Under the pieces are notes generated by a model that was given only the letters and a program-made list of their open reading frames with translations, was not told where the DNA came from and ran no database searches. A stretch of DNA of 64,000 nucleotides from Vibrio furnissii CIP 102972 (GTDB lineage: Bacteria; Pseudomonadota; Gammaproteobacteria; Enterobacterales; Vibrionaceae): contig NZ_ACZP01000013.1 of assembly GCF_000176175.1 (NCBI RefSeq), forward strand, positions 823,695 to 887,694, given 5' to 3'. Positions 35,500 to 45,310 of the stretch are shown piece after piece (the stretch's first letter is position 1; each line of letters opens with the position of its first letter). The position numbers were made by a program, and so were the translations under genes.

Positions 35500-38205
35500 T
35501 CAATGACGAAACGTTTCCAGCGCCAGCGCTGCATCCATCGGTTTGTAGAAGTAATAGCCTTGAATTTCATCCACGTTCCACACGTTGAGCTTTCTCAGCT
35601 GTGACGCGTTCTCAACCCCTTCGGCCACCGTGGTTAAGCCGAGTTCTTGTGACATGTTGATGATATTGCGAATCAGCGATTTGGCTTTCTCATTGGTGTC
35701 TAAACCATCGATGTACGACTTATCCAGTTTGACAATATCCAGTGGAAAATTACACAACGAACTGAACGATGAGTAACCCGTACCAAAATCATCCAGCGCC
35801 AATTGAACGCCAAGCGCTTTAATGGCGTCCATGCGCTGCTGCGTCTCTTCTTCAACCCCCATCAGAATGCTTTCCGTCAGCTCTAGCACCAATTGACCGG
35901 CTTCAAGTTGATACTGCGCGATCACGTTGCGCAGCGTATCAACCAAACTGCTGTGGTAAAAATGCGGGCTGGAGATGTTGACGTGAATACTCACCATCTG
36001 TTTGTTATGGCCTTGCGCTTGTTGAAACGTTTGCAAAAATGCACACGCTTGGTCAAGTATTTGCTCGCCGAGTTCCACTATCAGTTTTCGCTGTTCGGCC
36101 AGTGGCACAAACACAGCAGGCGACACCATCCCAAATTGCGAATGTTTCCAGCGCGCCAAGGCTTCAAAGCCAACTAACTGGCCGGATGCGGCTTTCACAA
36201 TCGGTTGATAATGAGCAATGATTTCGCGATTTTTCAGCGCAGCCACGATGTCGCGATTGAGGATCTGCACTTCTTGGGTTTGCTCAAACTGTTCTGGCGT
36301 CACGACGTTCAACGAATGTGTCACCGACGACGAGCGATTCATGACGGTGTAGTAACCACAATGGACGATATTTTCAAAGTTCTCAAAATCGATGGAAGAC
36401 GTCAGCAACGCGCCTTTGAGCCCAAGGTCGAGCTCCATCTCCGCCAAACTGATCTTCGCGCGATACGCTGACAGAATGTGGCTGCCCATCGACTCCACGC
36501 GATTCAGCGGGCCAGTGCAGCAGACGATAAACTCATGTTCACTGATCCGCCCTACATCTTCACGGCTGAAATAACGCTTCAAACTGTCGGCGATGTGGCG
36601 CACACACGCATCGTAGAGTTCATGACCATACACTTCATCAATCTCTTTGAGCCGGGTCGCGTTAAAGTAGATGACTGAAAATTCAAGCCCTTCGGACTGA
36701 TGACGAAACAGGCGGCGAACACAATGAATGAGTGTGGGACGATTGAGTAAGCCGGAAATTGGATCGTATTGCGTCAGCGTTTGAATCAATTCCGCCTGCT
36801 GCTTTTGCTCACTGATATCTTGCACTGCCAACATCACCGAAGACGTGTCGCCATCTTGCAGAATCGTGGCTTCTATCGAGCAGGCAATTTCTGTCATGTC
36901 AGATCGCAGCATCATGGCTTCGAATGTGTTTTGCCCCTTGTCGAGCATCGCGAAAAACTGCTCCACCGCGCAATCGGCATTGCTGGTGCCGCAAATCGCC
37001 TCCAGCGTTTTGCCAATCAAGGTGTCACGTGAGTAGCCGAGTAACTCCAATGTGGCCGGATTGACATCCACTATGACTTTTTCATTCAGCAAAATCATGC
37101 CCACCGACTGGCCATGATAAAGCGCTTCAAACTTTTGCAACGTCGCCTTCAACTGATCTTGCGCTTGATTGGACGAACGCGCCAGCGACTCTACCAACTG
37201 AGTAATGCGTTCAAACTCATCTTGGCGAGTGTCCGATTGCAATGGCACGCTGCCGAGCAGCGCCTCGATATTTTGTTCAAAATGGGTAAAGCGTTTGCCT
37301 ACTTTGTCTTTAAACAACCAATACACGACCGCCGAAATCAACGATGTCACTACCAATAGGCGGAGGATCATATAGAAAAAAACATATTCACCTTTCTGGT
37401 AGTACAAGCGCGGCTCCCACGTTTTGAGGATCGCCACTTCGCTGCCACTCAAATCTCGAATCGACGCGTAGTGAACCAATTCGTCATCGGTTCTAAGTAT
37501 CGAATGGGGGTTGTCGTCGACCCCAAAGGCTTCATGCACGCCAGAGATGACGTTGGGATCGGTCAGCAGTTGGCTCTGTGCCATCAATAATTCTTGATAC
37601 AACGCGGGGAAAGAACGCGTGAACAGTTGTCCCCAGAGCATCCAACCCACGGTCTCAGATTCGCCATTGCTGTCACGAACGGGGGTGATGGTGATGATCC
37701 AGACTTGTTGGTTCACTTTGACCAGCCCCGCTTCGCTGCGTTTTTGGCTGTCTAAGCGTGTCGACATATGCTGCAGAAACGCATGCAAACTTGGTGTGGC
37801 AAGCAGAGCGGGCACATCGACGTGCTCATCGTCGCTGCGACGCAATGTGGCAACGGATGTGTAATCGGGCCGCATAAAGACCATCAGATCGATGGTCAAC
37901 GCATCGAGCGATTCCTGCGATAAATTTCGATCAATATACTCGGGATTGTCATCAATCAGCAGACGGTAGGTTTCGTCCCAGTAAGCCCAATCATACGAGT
38001 TCTTTTCTTGACGACTCACCAACGACTGAATCACCGCCTGCGCTTGGTCGCTGGCGCGGTGAATCTCCATATCTTCAAGTTCATTGAGACTAAACAGGAA
38101 AAAGTAACGGGTGACAAATAGGCAGCTCAATAGGACGGCCATGATACCCAATGAGAACAGCAGCACCGTTTTCGTGTGCAGTTTGACTAAGCGAAAGCGA
38201 GACAT
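35500..38205 (-). CDS. CHASE4-PAS-GGDEF-EAL protein, probable c-di-GMP phosphodiesterase
   Basis: Inner-membrane signalling protein of 901 residues. It has a membrane helix at ~12-38 and a periplasmic CHASE4 domain (QAVIQSLVSRQEKNSYDWAY, DETYRLLIDDN) to about residue 215. A second helix lies near 275-297 (LLVVTSLISAVVYWLF), then PAS (~355-470), GGDEF (~490-630) and EAL (~650-895). The GGDEF site is degenerate: RISEHEF replaces RGGDEF, so cyclase activity is unlikely. The EAL domain keeps GFEALARW, DDFGTGYSSFSSL and KLDKSYI, consistent with active hydrolysis of cyclic di-GMP. A 17-bp direct repeat lies just upstream of the start. Confidence 0.93.
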   Translation of the reverse strand: MSRFRLVKLHTKTVLLFSLGIMAVLLSCLFVTRYFFLFSLNELEDMEIHRASDQAQAVIQSLVSRQEKNSYDWAYWDETYRLLIDDNPEYIDRNLSQESLDALTIDLMVFMRPDYTSVATLRRSDDEHVDVPALLATPSLHAFLQHMSTRLDSQKRSEAGLVKVNQQVWIITITPVRDSNGESETVGWMLWGQLFTRSFPALYQELLMAQSQLLTDPNVISGVHEAFGVDDNPHSILRTDDELVHYASIRDLSGSEVAILKTWEPRLYYQKGEYVFFYMILRLLVVTSLISAVVYWLFKDKVGKRFTHFEQNIEALLGSVPLQSDTRQDEFERITQLVESLARSSNQAQDQLKATLQKFEALYHGQSVGMILLNEKVIVDVNPATLELLGYSRDTLIGKTLEAICGTSNADCAVEQFFAMLDKGQNTFEAMMLRSDMTEIACSIEATILQDGDTSSVMLAVQDISEQKQQAELIQTLTQYDPISGLLNRPTLIHCVRRLFRHQSEGLEFSVIYFNATRLKEIDEVYGHELYDACVRHIADSLKRYFSREDVGRISEHEFIVCCTGPLNRVESMGSHILSAYRAKISLAEMELDLGLKGALLTSSIDFENFENIVHCGYYTVMNRSSSVTHSLNVVTPEQFEQTQEVQILNRDIVAALKNREIIAHYQPIVKAASGQLVGFEALARWKHSQFGMVSPAVFVPLAEQRKLIVELGEQILDQACAFLQTFQQAQGHNKQMVSIHVNISSPHFYHSSLVDTLRNVIAQYQLEAGQLVLELTESILMGVEEETQQRMDAIKALGVQLALDDFGTGYSSFSSLCNFPLDIVKLDKSYIDGLDTNEKAKSLIRNIINMSQELGLTTVAEGVENASQLRKLNVWNVDEIQGYYFYKPMDAALALETFRH

Positions 38206-38219
38206 CTCAGTCCTCTGAA

Positions 38220-38253
38220 TGTTAGCAATGGCTAAATGTTAGTAATGGCTAAA
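38220..38253. repeat. 17-bp tandem direct repeat upstream of the GGDEF-EAL gene
   Basis: TGTTAGCAATGGCTAAA (38220-38236) followed directly by the same sequence with one change, C to T (38237-38253), 14 bp before the start of the leftward gene. Could be a duplicated regulator half-site or a slippage product. Confidence 0.7.
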
Positions 38254-38417
38254 ATTCTAATCGTTAATATATCGAATTGAAATGATTCACGCCGCGTTTC
38301 TATTGTTCGAGCATCAAAACGCGATGAGATGCGCTGCTCATCCGATTCAAATGCTGTCTTGGCGTGCTTTCGCGACATATGGCAGCACAGCCCACCACGC
38401 ACCGTGGGCTACGCAGA

Positions 38418-38942
38418 TTAAAAACCGTATAAAAAGTTGAGGTTGATTGAACGAAGCTCCATGTCGATGCCATCAAACGTGTCGTCGTAGAACATGCGGT
38501 ACTCCACATCCAAAATGAACGGCGTGCGGTTTTTGATACGCATGCCCACGCCGTAGGTAAAGTCCGTGCCGTGTTCGTCAAACCCATCTTTGGCAAGCAA
38601 ACTCAGCCCTGCCACCGCGTAAAAGTTGAAGTATTCATGAATGGGTAAGATACCGCGCGCCAACAACGACGCTTGCGTATCGTAGAGATCATCGTGTCGA
38701 GAGACGCGAAACAGTTCACGCCCTTCAATGGCAAAATATTTGATCGGTTGATAACCGAACACTAACCCGAGTGAGGTCACGTCCGCTTTGTCTTCCGAGA
38801 CAATGTCGTAACTCTCACTTTCCAATTCGGTAAAACTCGCGCCAAGCCCGATGTAAAACCGATCAAAGTTATCGGTGCTGGCCACACTGCCACTGCTGAC
38901 GACAACAAGCCCTAATCCGATTGCTACGAAGGATGATTTCAT
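38418..38942 (-). CDS. Small outer-membrane beta-barrel protein
   Basis: About 174 residues with signal peptide MKSSFVAIGLGLVVVSSGSVAS followed by alternating amphipathic strands (FYIGLGASFTEL, TSLGLVFGYQPIKYFAIEG, FTYGVGMRIKNRTPFILDVE) and a C-terminal Phe (LNFLYGF). This matches OmpA-like/porin-family eight-strand barrels. The ATG at 38942 has AAGGA upstream; an upstream ATG at 38972 is less likely. No Cys in the mature part. Function unknown. Confidence 0.8.
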   Translation of the reverse strand: MKSSFVAIGLGLVVVSSGSVASTDNFDRFYIGLGASFTELESESYDIVSEDKADVTSLGLVFGYQPIKYFAIEGRELFRVSRHDDLYDTQASLLARGILPIHEYFNFYAVAGLSLLAKDGFDEHGTDFTYGVGMRIKNRTPFILDVEYRMFYDDTFDGIDMELRSINLNFLYGF

Positions 38943-39166
38943 ACGCTGATTCCTTATTGTTGTAGTAATCAAAAGCTTAGTTGAGCGACACCGTTAATCG
39001 ACTTCTTATCCCTGACTTTGATTGCACTTTTTGGCGATAGCCCATGGTTGCCAACGACACGCCTCGGCGCCACACGCTGCACGAATCCCCCATCGAATCC
39101 GTGACGCTGGTGAAAAACCCTGCTAATTTGAACACCTTATGTGGCGTAACTTAGGTAAGGACACCG

Positions 39167-40057
39167 ATGTTTGAACAGGTCGTGAGTATTCTTTTTCCCG
39201 TGATGGCTCTGGTGTGCGTGGGTTATGCGATTGGGCGTTGGCTCAAACCCGATTTTCGCCCTATCAACCGCATCAACATGGATACGTTTCTGCCCGCCTT
39301 GGTGTTCTCTTCACTGGCGACCATGCCATTAGACACTGCGCAACTGCCGCTGATTTACGCTTCACTCATTGCAGTGTTGGTGCCCGGATTACTGATGATC
39401 CCACTGTGTAAAATCGGCGGCTGGAACTTTAAAGCATGGGCGCCGCTGCATATGTTTCGCAACAGCGGTAACCTCGCCATTCCGCTGTTTACTTATACAT
39501 TTGGGGAAACCGCGCTCGCTTCGGCGGTGTTGCTGTTTGTGGTTTCCGCGTGCTTGCACATCAGCTTGGGGCTTGCGCTGCTCAGTAAAGGCGGGTCATT
39601 TCGTCAGATTTTCACTGCGCCTGTATTCATCGCGACCGTGATTGCCATGCTGTTTAACTTATCAGGCACGCCCGTATGGACGCCACTTTACGAAGCAACC
39701 ACCCTGCTGGGCCAAGCGGCGGTTCCCGTGATGCTGCTGTCGTTGGGCGCTCAGATGACCAACATGCGACTGTCGGGTTTACGGGTTGGCTTGATCTCAA
39801 CTGCGCAATCACTCGCCACCGGCGCCGTCGCATTTACCCTCATCTACATCTTGATTCCTTTGCCCACCATGCAGTTGCAAATGATGGTGCTGTTTACCAT
39901 GTTGCCTCCTGCGGTCATGAACTATCTGTTCGCCGAACGGTTTCATATTGAGCCAACCAATGTGGCGTCCATGGTGCTGTTTGGCAACTTCTTGTGCGTT
40001 GTGACCCTCCCCCTGCTGCTGATCTTTGCGCTGTCGCTGGAAAGCGGTGTTATGTAA
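39167..40057 (+). CDS. AEC-family (auxin efflux carrier-type) transporter
   Basis: A 296-residue inner-membrane transporter with about ten hydrophobic segments. Family features are VGYAIGRWLKPDFRPINRIN, a conserved FRNSGNLAIPLFTYTFGE and PVMLLSLGAQMTN, the paired broken helices typical of the Mem_trans/AEC family. Bacterial members move small organic acids such as malate or malonate; the substrate here is not indicated. AGGTAAGGACACCG precedes the ATG at 39167. Confidence 0.88.
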   Translation: MFEQVVSILFPVMALVCVGYAIGRWLKPDFRPINRINMDTFLPALVFSSLATMPLDTAQLPLIYASLIAVLVPGLLMIPLCKIGGWNFKAWAPLHMFRNSGNLAIPLFTYTFGETALASAVLLFVVSACLHISLGLALLSKGGSFRQIFTAPVFIATVIAMLFNLSGTPVWTPLYEATTLLGQAAVPVMLLSLGAQMTNMRLSGLRVGLISTAQSLATGAVAFTLIYILIPLPTMQLQMMVLFTMLPPAVMNYLFAERFHIEPTNVASMVLFGNFLCVVTLPLLLIFALSLESGVM

Positions 40058-40152
40058 AGATAAGTCAACCCAAGTAAAACAAGATAAAGTCGATTCCGTC
40101 TTTTCATTGACCGATCTAATCTATACCCACAACAAATGAAAGGACTTAGATC

Positions 40153-41466
40153 ATGAAAACAATTGCGTTCATTATCAGTTTGTTATGGATACCCAATGTC
40201 TTGTTCACCTGGGATCCAGAGGCAAACTTTTTCTATTGGCGTCACCAACTAATCCTGCTGACTGGTGCGATCGGGTTTGCCTACATGGCCGTTGCGATGG
40301 TGTTGGCGATGCGGTTGCCCAAAGTGGAAGAGTTTGTCAACGGACTCGACAAAGGCTACGCCATTCATAAACAGATGGGGATCGGCGCGCTCGTGGCCCT
40401 AGTAGCGCACTGGATCATGATTGAATCTCCTAAGTGGCTCATCAGCCTTGGCCTGTTAGCCGCACCGCAACGTCGTGCACGGTTAGGGCAAGCCATCGAG
40501 GGCATTAACTGGATGCATTGGGGGAAAGTCGTCGGCGAATACAGCTTTTATGTGTTCGTTATCTTCGTCGCGATTAGCCTATTTCAAGCCATCAGTTACC
40601 GCCGTTTTCGTTTCACTCACAAACTAGCAGGCGCGATTTTCCTCGCCGGTGCATTCCACTCGGTGGCCGTGCTGGATTATCAATGGAGTGCCGCGACCTT
40701 AAACACGCTGGTTTGGGTTTGCGCGGCAGTCGGTTCACTGTGCGCCGTGCTGTCACTCAGCGGCCAAATTGGTCGCCGTCGCAAAGTGAATGGGCGGGTG
40801 TCATTGGTGCAACACGTGGTGGATGACAGCAATGATTATCGCGTGCTGCATATTGGCATCACGTTGGATAAGCCGTTGGATTACCGTGCAGGTCAATTCG
40901 CTTACCTCGACTTTCACGATGGCGAAGCGCCTCACCCCTTCTCTATCTTGAAGTACGATGCGTTCACCCAACACGTTGAATTTGCGATGAAAGATCTGGG
41001 CGATTATACCCATCACCTGTTCACCACCCTGCAACAAGGGCATGCGGTCACCGTCGAAGGGGGTTACGGACGCTTCCAAGTCCCTGCCGACGTGCAACAA
41101 GTGTGGGTGGGTGCCGGAATCGGGATTGTGCCGTTTGTCGCGTGGTTACAACACCTGACACAACAACCGCATTCATCAGGACGTCATATTGAATTGTTCT
41201 ACTGCCGTGATAACAACAAACAGCAGTATTTCGTCAAACTCTTGGAGCGCTTCGTCAGCAACTTGCCGAACGTGAACCTGCACGTCTACACCTCGGCCAA
41301 CAACGAACGATTGTGTGCCGAACGCGTGGCAGAGCACCTCAACCTCACACAGGCGAGTGTCAGTTTCTGTGGCCCAGCAGGCTTTGCTTCCAGCTTGAAA
41401 AATCAATTGATTGGCATGGGGTTACCGCAACAAAACTTTCATTCCGAACGGTTTGCGATGCGTTAA
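40153..41466 (+). CDS. Ferric reductase-like transmembrane/ferredoxin reductase-type protein
   Basis: A 437-residue membrane flavocytochrome-like reductase. The N-terminal half holds about six helices of the ferric-reductase-like domain with conserved His (IHKQMGIGALVALVAHW, HKLAGAIFLAGAFHSVAVL) that could ligate heme. The C-terminal half is a ferredoxin-NADP reductase module: FAD-binding DYRAGQFAYLDF and PHPFSILKYD, then NAD(P)-binding VWVGAGIGIVPFVAWL and SFCGPAGFASSLK. It probably passes electrons from NAD(P)H across the membrane, to an unknown acceptor. The ATG follows GAAAGGACTTAGATC. Confidence 0.88.
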   Translation: MKTIAFIISLLWIPNVLFTWDPEANFFYWRHQLILLTGAIGFAYMAVAMVLAMRLPKVEEFVNGLDKGYAIHKQMGIGALVALVAHWIMIESPKWLISLGLLAAPQRRARLGQAIEGINWMHWGKVVGEYSFYVFVIFVAISLFQAISYRRFRFTHKLAGAIFLAGAFHSVAVLDYQWSAATLNTLVWVCAAVGSLCAVLSLSGQIGRRRKVNGRVSLVQHVVDDSNDYRVLHIGITLDKPLDYRAGQFAYLDFHDGEAPHPFSILKYDAFTQHVEFAMKDLGDYTHHLFTTLQQGHAVTVEGGYGRFQVPADVQQVWVGAGIGIVPFVAWLQHLTQQPHSSGRHIELFYCRDNNKQQYFVKLLERFVSNLPNVNLHVYTSANNERLCAERVAEHLNLTQASVSFCGPAGFASSLKNQLIGMGLPQQNFHSERFAMR

Positions 41467-41486
41467 TTTTGCTCACGACGCGCCTA

Positions 41487-41502
41487 GCGCAAACGTTTGC
41501 TT
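41487..41502. promoter_or_regulatory. PurR operator and promoter of purT
   Basis: GCGCAAACGTTTGCTT is a near-perfect PurR box (consensus ACGCAAACGTTTGCGT). It overlaps a -35 element TTGCTT (41497-41502), with a 16-bp spacer to the -10 TATGAT (41519-41524). Repression of purT by PurR-hypoxanthine/guanine is inferred. Confidence 0.8.
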
Positions 41503-41546
41503 TTTTAGCAAATTCCAGTATGATTGCCGCTGTTTTTACTCAGGGT

Positions 41547-41575
41547 ATTCCCAGTATCGCTGTGATACTGGGAAT
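41547..41575 (+). promoter_or_regulatory. Perfect hairpin in the purT leader
   Basis: Arms ATTCCCAGTATC (41547-41558) and GATACTGGGAAT (41564-41575), 5-base loop, between the inferred transcription start (~41531) and the purT start at 41605. It has no T-run, so it may affect translation or mRNA stability. Confidence 0.6.
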
Positions 41576-41604
41576 CGATGCATGACTATAAGGATTTTCG
41601 CTCT

Positions 41605-42780
41605 ATGTTGGGGACTGCGACTCGAAACAGTGCTAAACGCGTGCTGTTGCTTGGCTCTGGTGAACTTGGTAAAGAAGTGGCGATTGAGTGCCAACGTTTA
41701 GGCTTGGAAGTGATTGCCTGCGATCGTTATGAACATGCGCCAGCGATGCAAGTCGCGCACCGCAGCCATGTATTCGATATGCTCGATGCAAACGCATTGC
41801 AACAGGTGATTGATTTAGAAAAACCGCATTACGTGGTACCTGAAATTGAAGCGATCGCCACCAGCAAACTGGTGGAGCTGGAAGCGCAAGGGTTGAACGT
41901 GGTTCCCACGGCAAACGCGACGCGTCTCACCATGAACCGTGAAGGCATCCGTCGCCTCGCGTCTGAAGAACTTTCTCTGCCGACGTCCCCATATCAGTTT
42001 GCTGACAACTATGACGATTTCGTCGCGGCGGTTGAATTCGTCGGGATTCCTTGTGTATGTAAGCCGGTCATGAGCTCATCGGGCAAAGGCCAGAGCGTGA
42101 TCAAGACCGCGGAAGATGTAGAAAAAGCGTGGCAATACGCGCAAGAAGGTGGCCGCACAGGCGCTGGCCGTGTGATTGTTGAAGGCTTTATCGATTTTGA
42201 TTACGAAATTACGCTGCTGACCGTGCGCGCGGTCGATGGCGTTCATTTCTGCGCGCCAATCGGACACCGTCAAGAAGACGGGGATTACCGTGAATCTTGG
42301 CAGCCACAAGCGATGTCAGAAAATGCACTCAAAGCAGCGGAATACGTGGCAGAACAAATCGTCAACGCACTGGGCGGCTATGGTTTGTTTGGTGTTGAGC
42401 TGTTTGTTAAAGGCGACCAAGTGATCTTCAACGAAGTCTCCCCTCGCCCTCACGACACCGGCATGGTGACGTTGGTCTCTCAAGATGTATCAGAGTTCGC
42501 ACTGCATGTGCGTGCATTTAGCGGCTTACCGATTGGCGAAATCACGCAATACGGCCCTGCTGCGTCCGCGGCGATTCTTGGTCAAGGCACCTCAAGCGAT
42601 ATTCAGTTCTCCGGTTTAGACGATGCGTTGTGTGTCCCGAACTCGCAAATCCGCCTGTTCGGCAAACCCGAAATCAACGGTCGCCGCCGCCTAGGTGTGG
42701 CGCTGTCTCGAGGGAAAACCACCACTGAAGCAACAACTCGCGCGATTGAATGCGCCAAAGCAGTGAAGATCCACTACTGA
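41605..42780 (+). CDS. purT: Formate-dependent phosphoribosylglycinamide formyltransferase
   Basis: ATP-grasp enzyme that formylates GAR with formate in purine synthesis. From the ATG at 41605 the product is 391 residues and begins [20 protein letters not shown], matching the family N-terminus. An ATG at 41578 would add nine residues and sits directly after the leader hairpin. Motifs: [30 protein letters not shown] and [16 protein letters not shown]. Promoter carries a PurR box; a Rho-independent terminator follows. Confidence 0.95.
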   Translation: MLGTATRNSAKRVLLLGSGELGKEVAIECQRLGLEVIACDRYEHAPAMQVAHRSHVFDMLDANALQQVIDLEKPHYVVPEIEAIATSKLVELEAQGLNVVPTANATRLTMNREGIRRLASEELSLPTSPYQFADNYDDFVAAVEFVGIPCVCKPVMSSSGKGQSVIKTAEDVEKAWQYAQEGGRTGAGRVIVEGFIDFDYEITLLTVRAVDGVHFCAPIGHRQEDGDYRESWQPQAMSENALKAAEYVAEQIVNALGGYGLFGVELFVKGDQVIFNEVSPRPHDTGMVTLVSQDVSEFALHVRAFSGLPIGEITQYGPAASAAILGQGTSSDIQFSGLDDALCVPNSQIRLFGKPEINGRRRLGVALSRGKTTTEATTRAIECAKAVKIHY

Positions 42781-42803
42781 GTGTCCGTGGTATCAGAAAA
42801 CAC

Positions 42804-42830
42804 AAAGCGCGCCATTGAGCGCGCTTTTTT
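42804..42830 (+). terminator. Rho-independent terminator of purT
   Basis: AAAGCGCGC-CATTGA-GCGCGCTTTTTT stem-loop 23 bp after the stop. Confidence 0.9.
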
Positions 42831-42847
42831 GTCACGTGATGAAGCGA

Positions 42848-44158
42848 TCAGTCGTTGACGAGTTGACTCACAGTATCCGCAACATTCTGCGCACCGTGTC
42901 GAATCTCGTCGATGAGCGCTTGGGTCGCTTGCAATTGTTGATTGCATTCAATGACCTTGCGCTGAATTTCCGTCATGGTTTGCTCTGACACTTGGGTCAA
43001 TTCGCTGTTCCGTTTCACGATGTTGCCAATTTCATCCGTCGCGTGCGATGTGTTCGCCGCCAGTTTACGCACTTCATCGGCCACCACTGCAAACCCACGG
43101 CCATATTCACCGGCTCTTGCCGCTTCAATCGCAGCGTTTAATGCCAACAAATTGGTTTGGTCAGCAATGGTCGAAATGGTGGTGACGATTTGCGATATTT
43201 GCTGTGACTGTTCGGTCAGTTTCTCCATCAACGACGACGCTTGCTCTACCGAGCCGTCAATCTGGTTCGCCACATCCGCGGCGACATCTAAGGTTTTCGC
43301 GCCATCATTGGCAATGTCCAACGTTTCAAGCGACGTGCGCTGCGCCACCTTCGACGCCTGTTGAATCGCCTGTAAATGATGAATACGTGCTGTGATTTCA
43401 CTAGCGAATTTCACCACCCGCACCACATTGCCCTGCTGATCTTTGATCGGGTTGTAGGTGGCTTCCAACCAAATCACATCACCATTCCGATTGCGACGTT
43501 CAAACAGTCCGGATTTAAATTCACCACGAGCCAATGATGGCCAAAAATCGGGATTGTTCTGCATGAACGCCTCACTGCAAAATAGGCGATGGTGCTGGCC
43601 TTGAATCTCACGCAGTGAGTACCCCACGCAGCGACAGAAATTATCATTGGCATTGAGGATCTGCCCCTGCGGGGTGAATTCGATGTACGCCAACGACGTT
43701 TTTAGTGCTTCAAAAATGGCGGCTTGGCTATCGAGCTGCAATTTTTCTTCGGTGACATCGCTGGCCACTTTGACCACTTTCACCACGCGGCCCTGTTCAT
43801 CGACCACCGGCACGTACGTGGCTTCAATCCAGATGTCTTGACCATCTTTACGCACGCGGCGAAACGTCCCGTGTTGCGGGTTGCCCTGCGCCAATTCACG
43901 CCAAAAATTCTGATACGATGCCGATGAGGTCAGTTGCTTATCACAAAAAAGACGGTGGTGCTGGCCTTGCACTTCGTCAAGCGAGTATCCCATCGCGCTG
44001 AGAAACAGTTCGTTGGCCGTGAGAATACGGCCATCACTGGAAAATTCGATATACGGTACGCGATGTTTAATCGCATTGAGCACCATACTGGCAGAGCGCA
44101 TGGCGTCGAGTTGAGCTTGGTGATTCTGTTCTTGTTTACGGCTGCTAAAAAGAAACAT
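42848..44158 (-). CDS. Soluble PAS-PAS chemoreceptor (BdlA-like)
   Basis: A 436-residue cytoplasmic methyl-accepting-type protein without membrane helices. Two tandem PAS domains (about 25-145 and 150-265) are near-duplicates, each with GQHHRLFC and a following [19 protein letters not shown] strand. The MCP signalling hairpin tip [20 protein letters not shown] follows. The architecture equals P. aeruginosa BdlA (biofilm dispersion) and Aer-like proteins. Conserved Cys in each LFC motif may be redox-active or coordinate a cofactor. Ligand unknown. Confidence 0.88.
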   Translation of the reverse strand: MFLFSSRKQEQNHQAQLDAMRSASMVLNAIKHRVPYIEFSSDGRILTANELFLSAMGYSLDEVQGQHHRLFCDKQLTSSASYQNFWRELAQGNPQHGTFRRVRKDGQDIWIEATYVPVVDEQGRVVKVVKVASDVTEEKLQLDSQAAIFEALKTSLAYIEFTPQGQILNANDNFCRCVGYSLREIQGQHHRLFCSEAFMQNNPDFWPSLARGEFKSGLFERRNRNGDVIWLEATYNPIKDQQGNVVRVVKFASEITARIHHLQAIQQASKVAQRTSLETLDIANDGAKTLDVAADVANQIDGSVEQASSLMEKLTEQSQQISQIVTTISTIADQTNLLALNAAIEAARAGEYGRGFAVVADEVRKLAANTSHATDEIGNIVKRNSELTQVSEQTMTEIQRKVIECNQQLQATQALIDEIRHGAQNVADTVSQLVND

Positions 44159-44257
44159 ACTAGGACCTCATGGTATTGCGGGAGAGCCCGCCACAATCGG
44201 AAAATTTGAGATGATTTGCAGCATTCTTCATGCACTGCTTATTTTTCAACCTAGCGA

Positions 44258-44292
44258 AAAGGTGCCATATCGTACAGCATCTTGGCACCTTT
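44258..44292 (-). terminator. Hairpin after tpm
   Basis: Perfect 10-bp arms AAAGGTGCCA (44258-44267) and TGGCACCTTT (44283-44292) with a 15-base loop, 45 bp beyond the tpm stop in leftward RNA; weak T-tail. Confidence 0.6.
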
Positions 44293-44336
44293 ACAATCTT
44301 TGATTAGACCTTTTACTCCATTCGTGAGCCACAGGT

Positions 44337-44984
44337 TCAGCTTTCAATCAACCAAACTTCTTCGGCAAAACGACTGAGGCCTTTTTTGGCGCGTTTCGGA
44401 TGCTGTGCGTTGGCTTCATCACGCAGTAAACGACGCACCGAAAACCCACTAAACAAGCGCTTCACTTCCTCTTCATTCACACTAAACGGTGGGCCACTCA
44501 GCTCTTGCTGATCGTAATCGAGGGTGACCAAAAGAATCCGTGCACCCGGATTGAGCAGAGATTTCAGACGAGCCACGTAATCCGCGCGCATCCCTTCCGG
44601 CAAGGCAATCAGTGCCGCGCGATCATAAACAATGTCGACCGGTTGCAGCGGCGCCGTGAAGTAATCCCCGGTGTAAATTGACAGCTCATCGAACTGATAC
44701 AGCTCATGCAGGCCGTTAATCTGCGTCACAATTGGAGTATAGAAGTGTTCCGCAAAAAAGGCGCGCACCGCAATCGGGCTGAGTTCCACCCCTTGCACAT
44801 CGTCATGTTTTTCCGCCAACCAAATGAGGTCTTCGCTTTTACCACACAACGGCACCAAAACGCGTTCATCGCGTTTTGGCTGTGTTTCGTGCCAGTGATC
44901 GCTGAGCAATGTGTTCACATCGGTCAAGTGAAAGCCAATTTGGTTTGAGGCCCATTTCGCGTGCCAAAATTCTGGATCGTTCAT
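44337..44984 (-). CDS. tpm: Thiopurine S-methyltransferase
   Basis: SAM-dependent methyltransferase of the TPMT family, 215 residues. Characteristic start [18 protein letters not shown]-binding segments [17 protein letters not shown] and [13 protein letters not shown], and [20 protein letters not shown]. In bacteria the enzyme methylates selenium and tellurium compounds. AGAGATGACGA precedes the ATG. It is divergent from relV. Confidence 0.93.
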   Translation of the reverse strand: MNDPEFWHAKWASNQIGFHLTDVNTLLSDHWHETQPKRDERVLVPLCGKSEDLIWLAEKHDDVQGVELSPIAVRAFFAEHFYTPIVTQINGLHELYQFDELSIYTGDYFTAPLQPVDIVYDRAALIALPEGMRADYVARLKSLLNPGARILLVTLDYDQQELSGPPFSVNEEEVKRLFSGFSVRRLLRDEANAQHPKRAKKGLSRFAEEVWLIES

Positions 44985-45148
44985 TCGTCATCTCTGAAGT
45001 CATGGAAGCGCGATAGGGTAACGAATTCTGGTTAAATTCGGTAGCCAGTTTTTAACACTCGGTCAGCGTTTTGTGAAAGACACACTTCCTTACACTCTCA
45101 AAAGGAACTGTTTATTCGGCTAATAGTCTGAATAACCGAGCATTGTCA

Positions 45149-45164
45149 TGTGACAGACCACACA
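45149..45164. promoter_or_regulatory. CRP-like site upstream of relV
   Basis: TGTGA-CAGACC-ACACA matches CRP half-sites at 9 of 10 positions and overlaps a perfect TGTCATGTGACA palindrome (45145-45156). It lies about 85 bp before the small upstream ORF of relV. Candidate only. Confidence 0.4.
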
Positions 45165-45232
45165 CTCTGCACATTTGTCGTTGGGATGCGATTGAGTTTA
45201 ACGTTTTCAACCCAACATCTTTATTGAAGAGA

Positions 45233-45310
45233 ATGCTTCGTTTGCACACTGTTATGGCCCTTCTGATTGCCAATTTTGACCTAACAGCGCAAGCTAAGGA
45301 GAGTGAATGA
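45233..45310 (+). CDS. Candidate 25-residue leader ORF coupled to relV
   Basis: ATG at 45233 opens 25 codons (hydrophobic start MLRLHTVMALLIANF) and stops at TGA 45308-45310, overlapping the relV ATG (ATGA). GAAGAGA lies close before it. The relV ribosome-binding site AAGGAGA is inside this ORF, so translation of the two is likely linked. It could be a separate leader peptide or a small exported peptide. Confidence 0.45.
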   Translation: MLRLHTVMALLIANFDLTAQAKESE

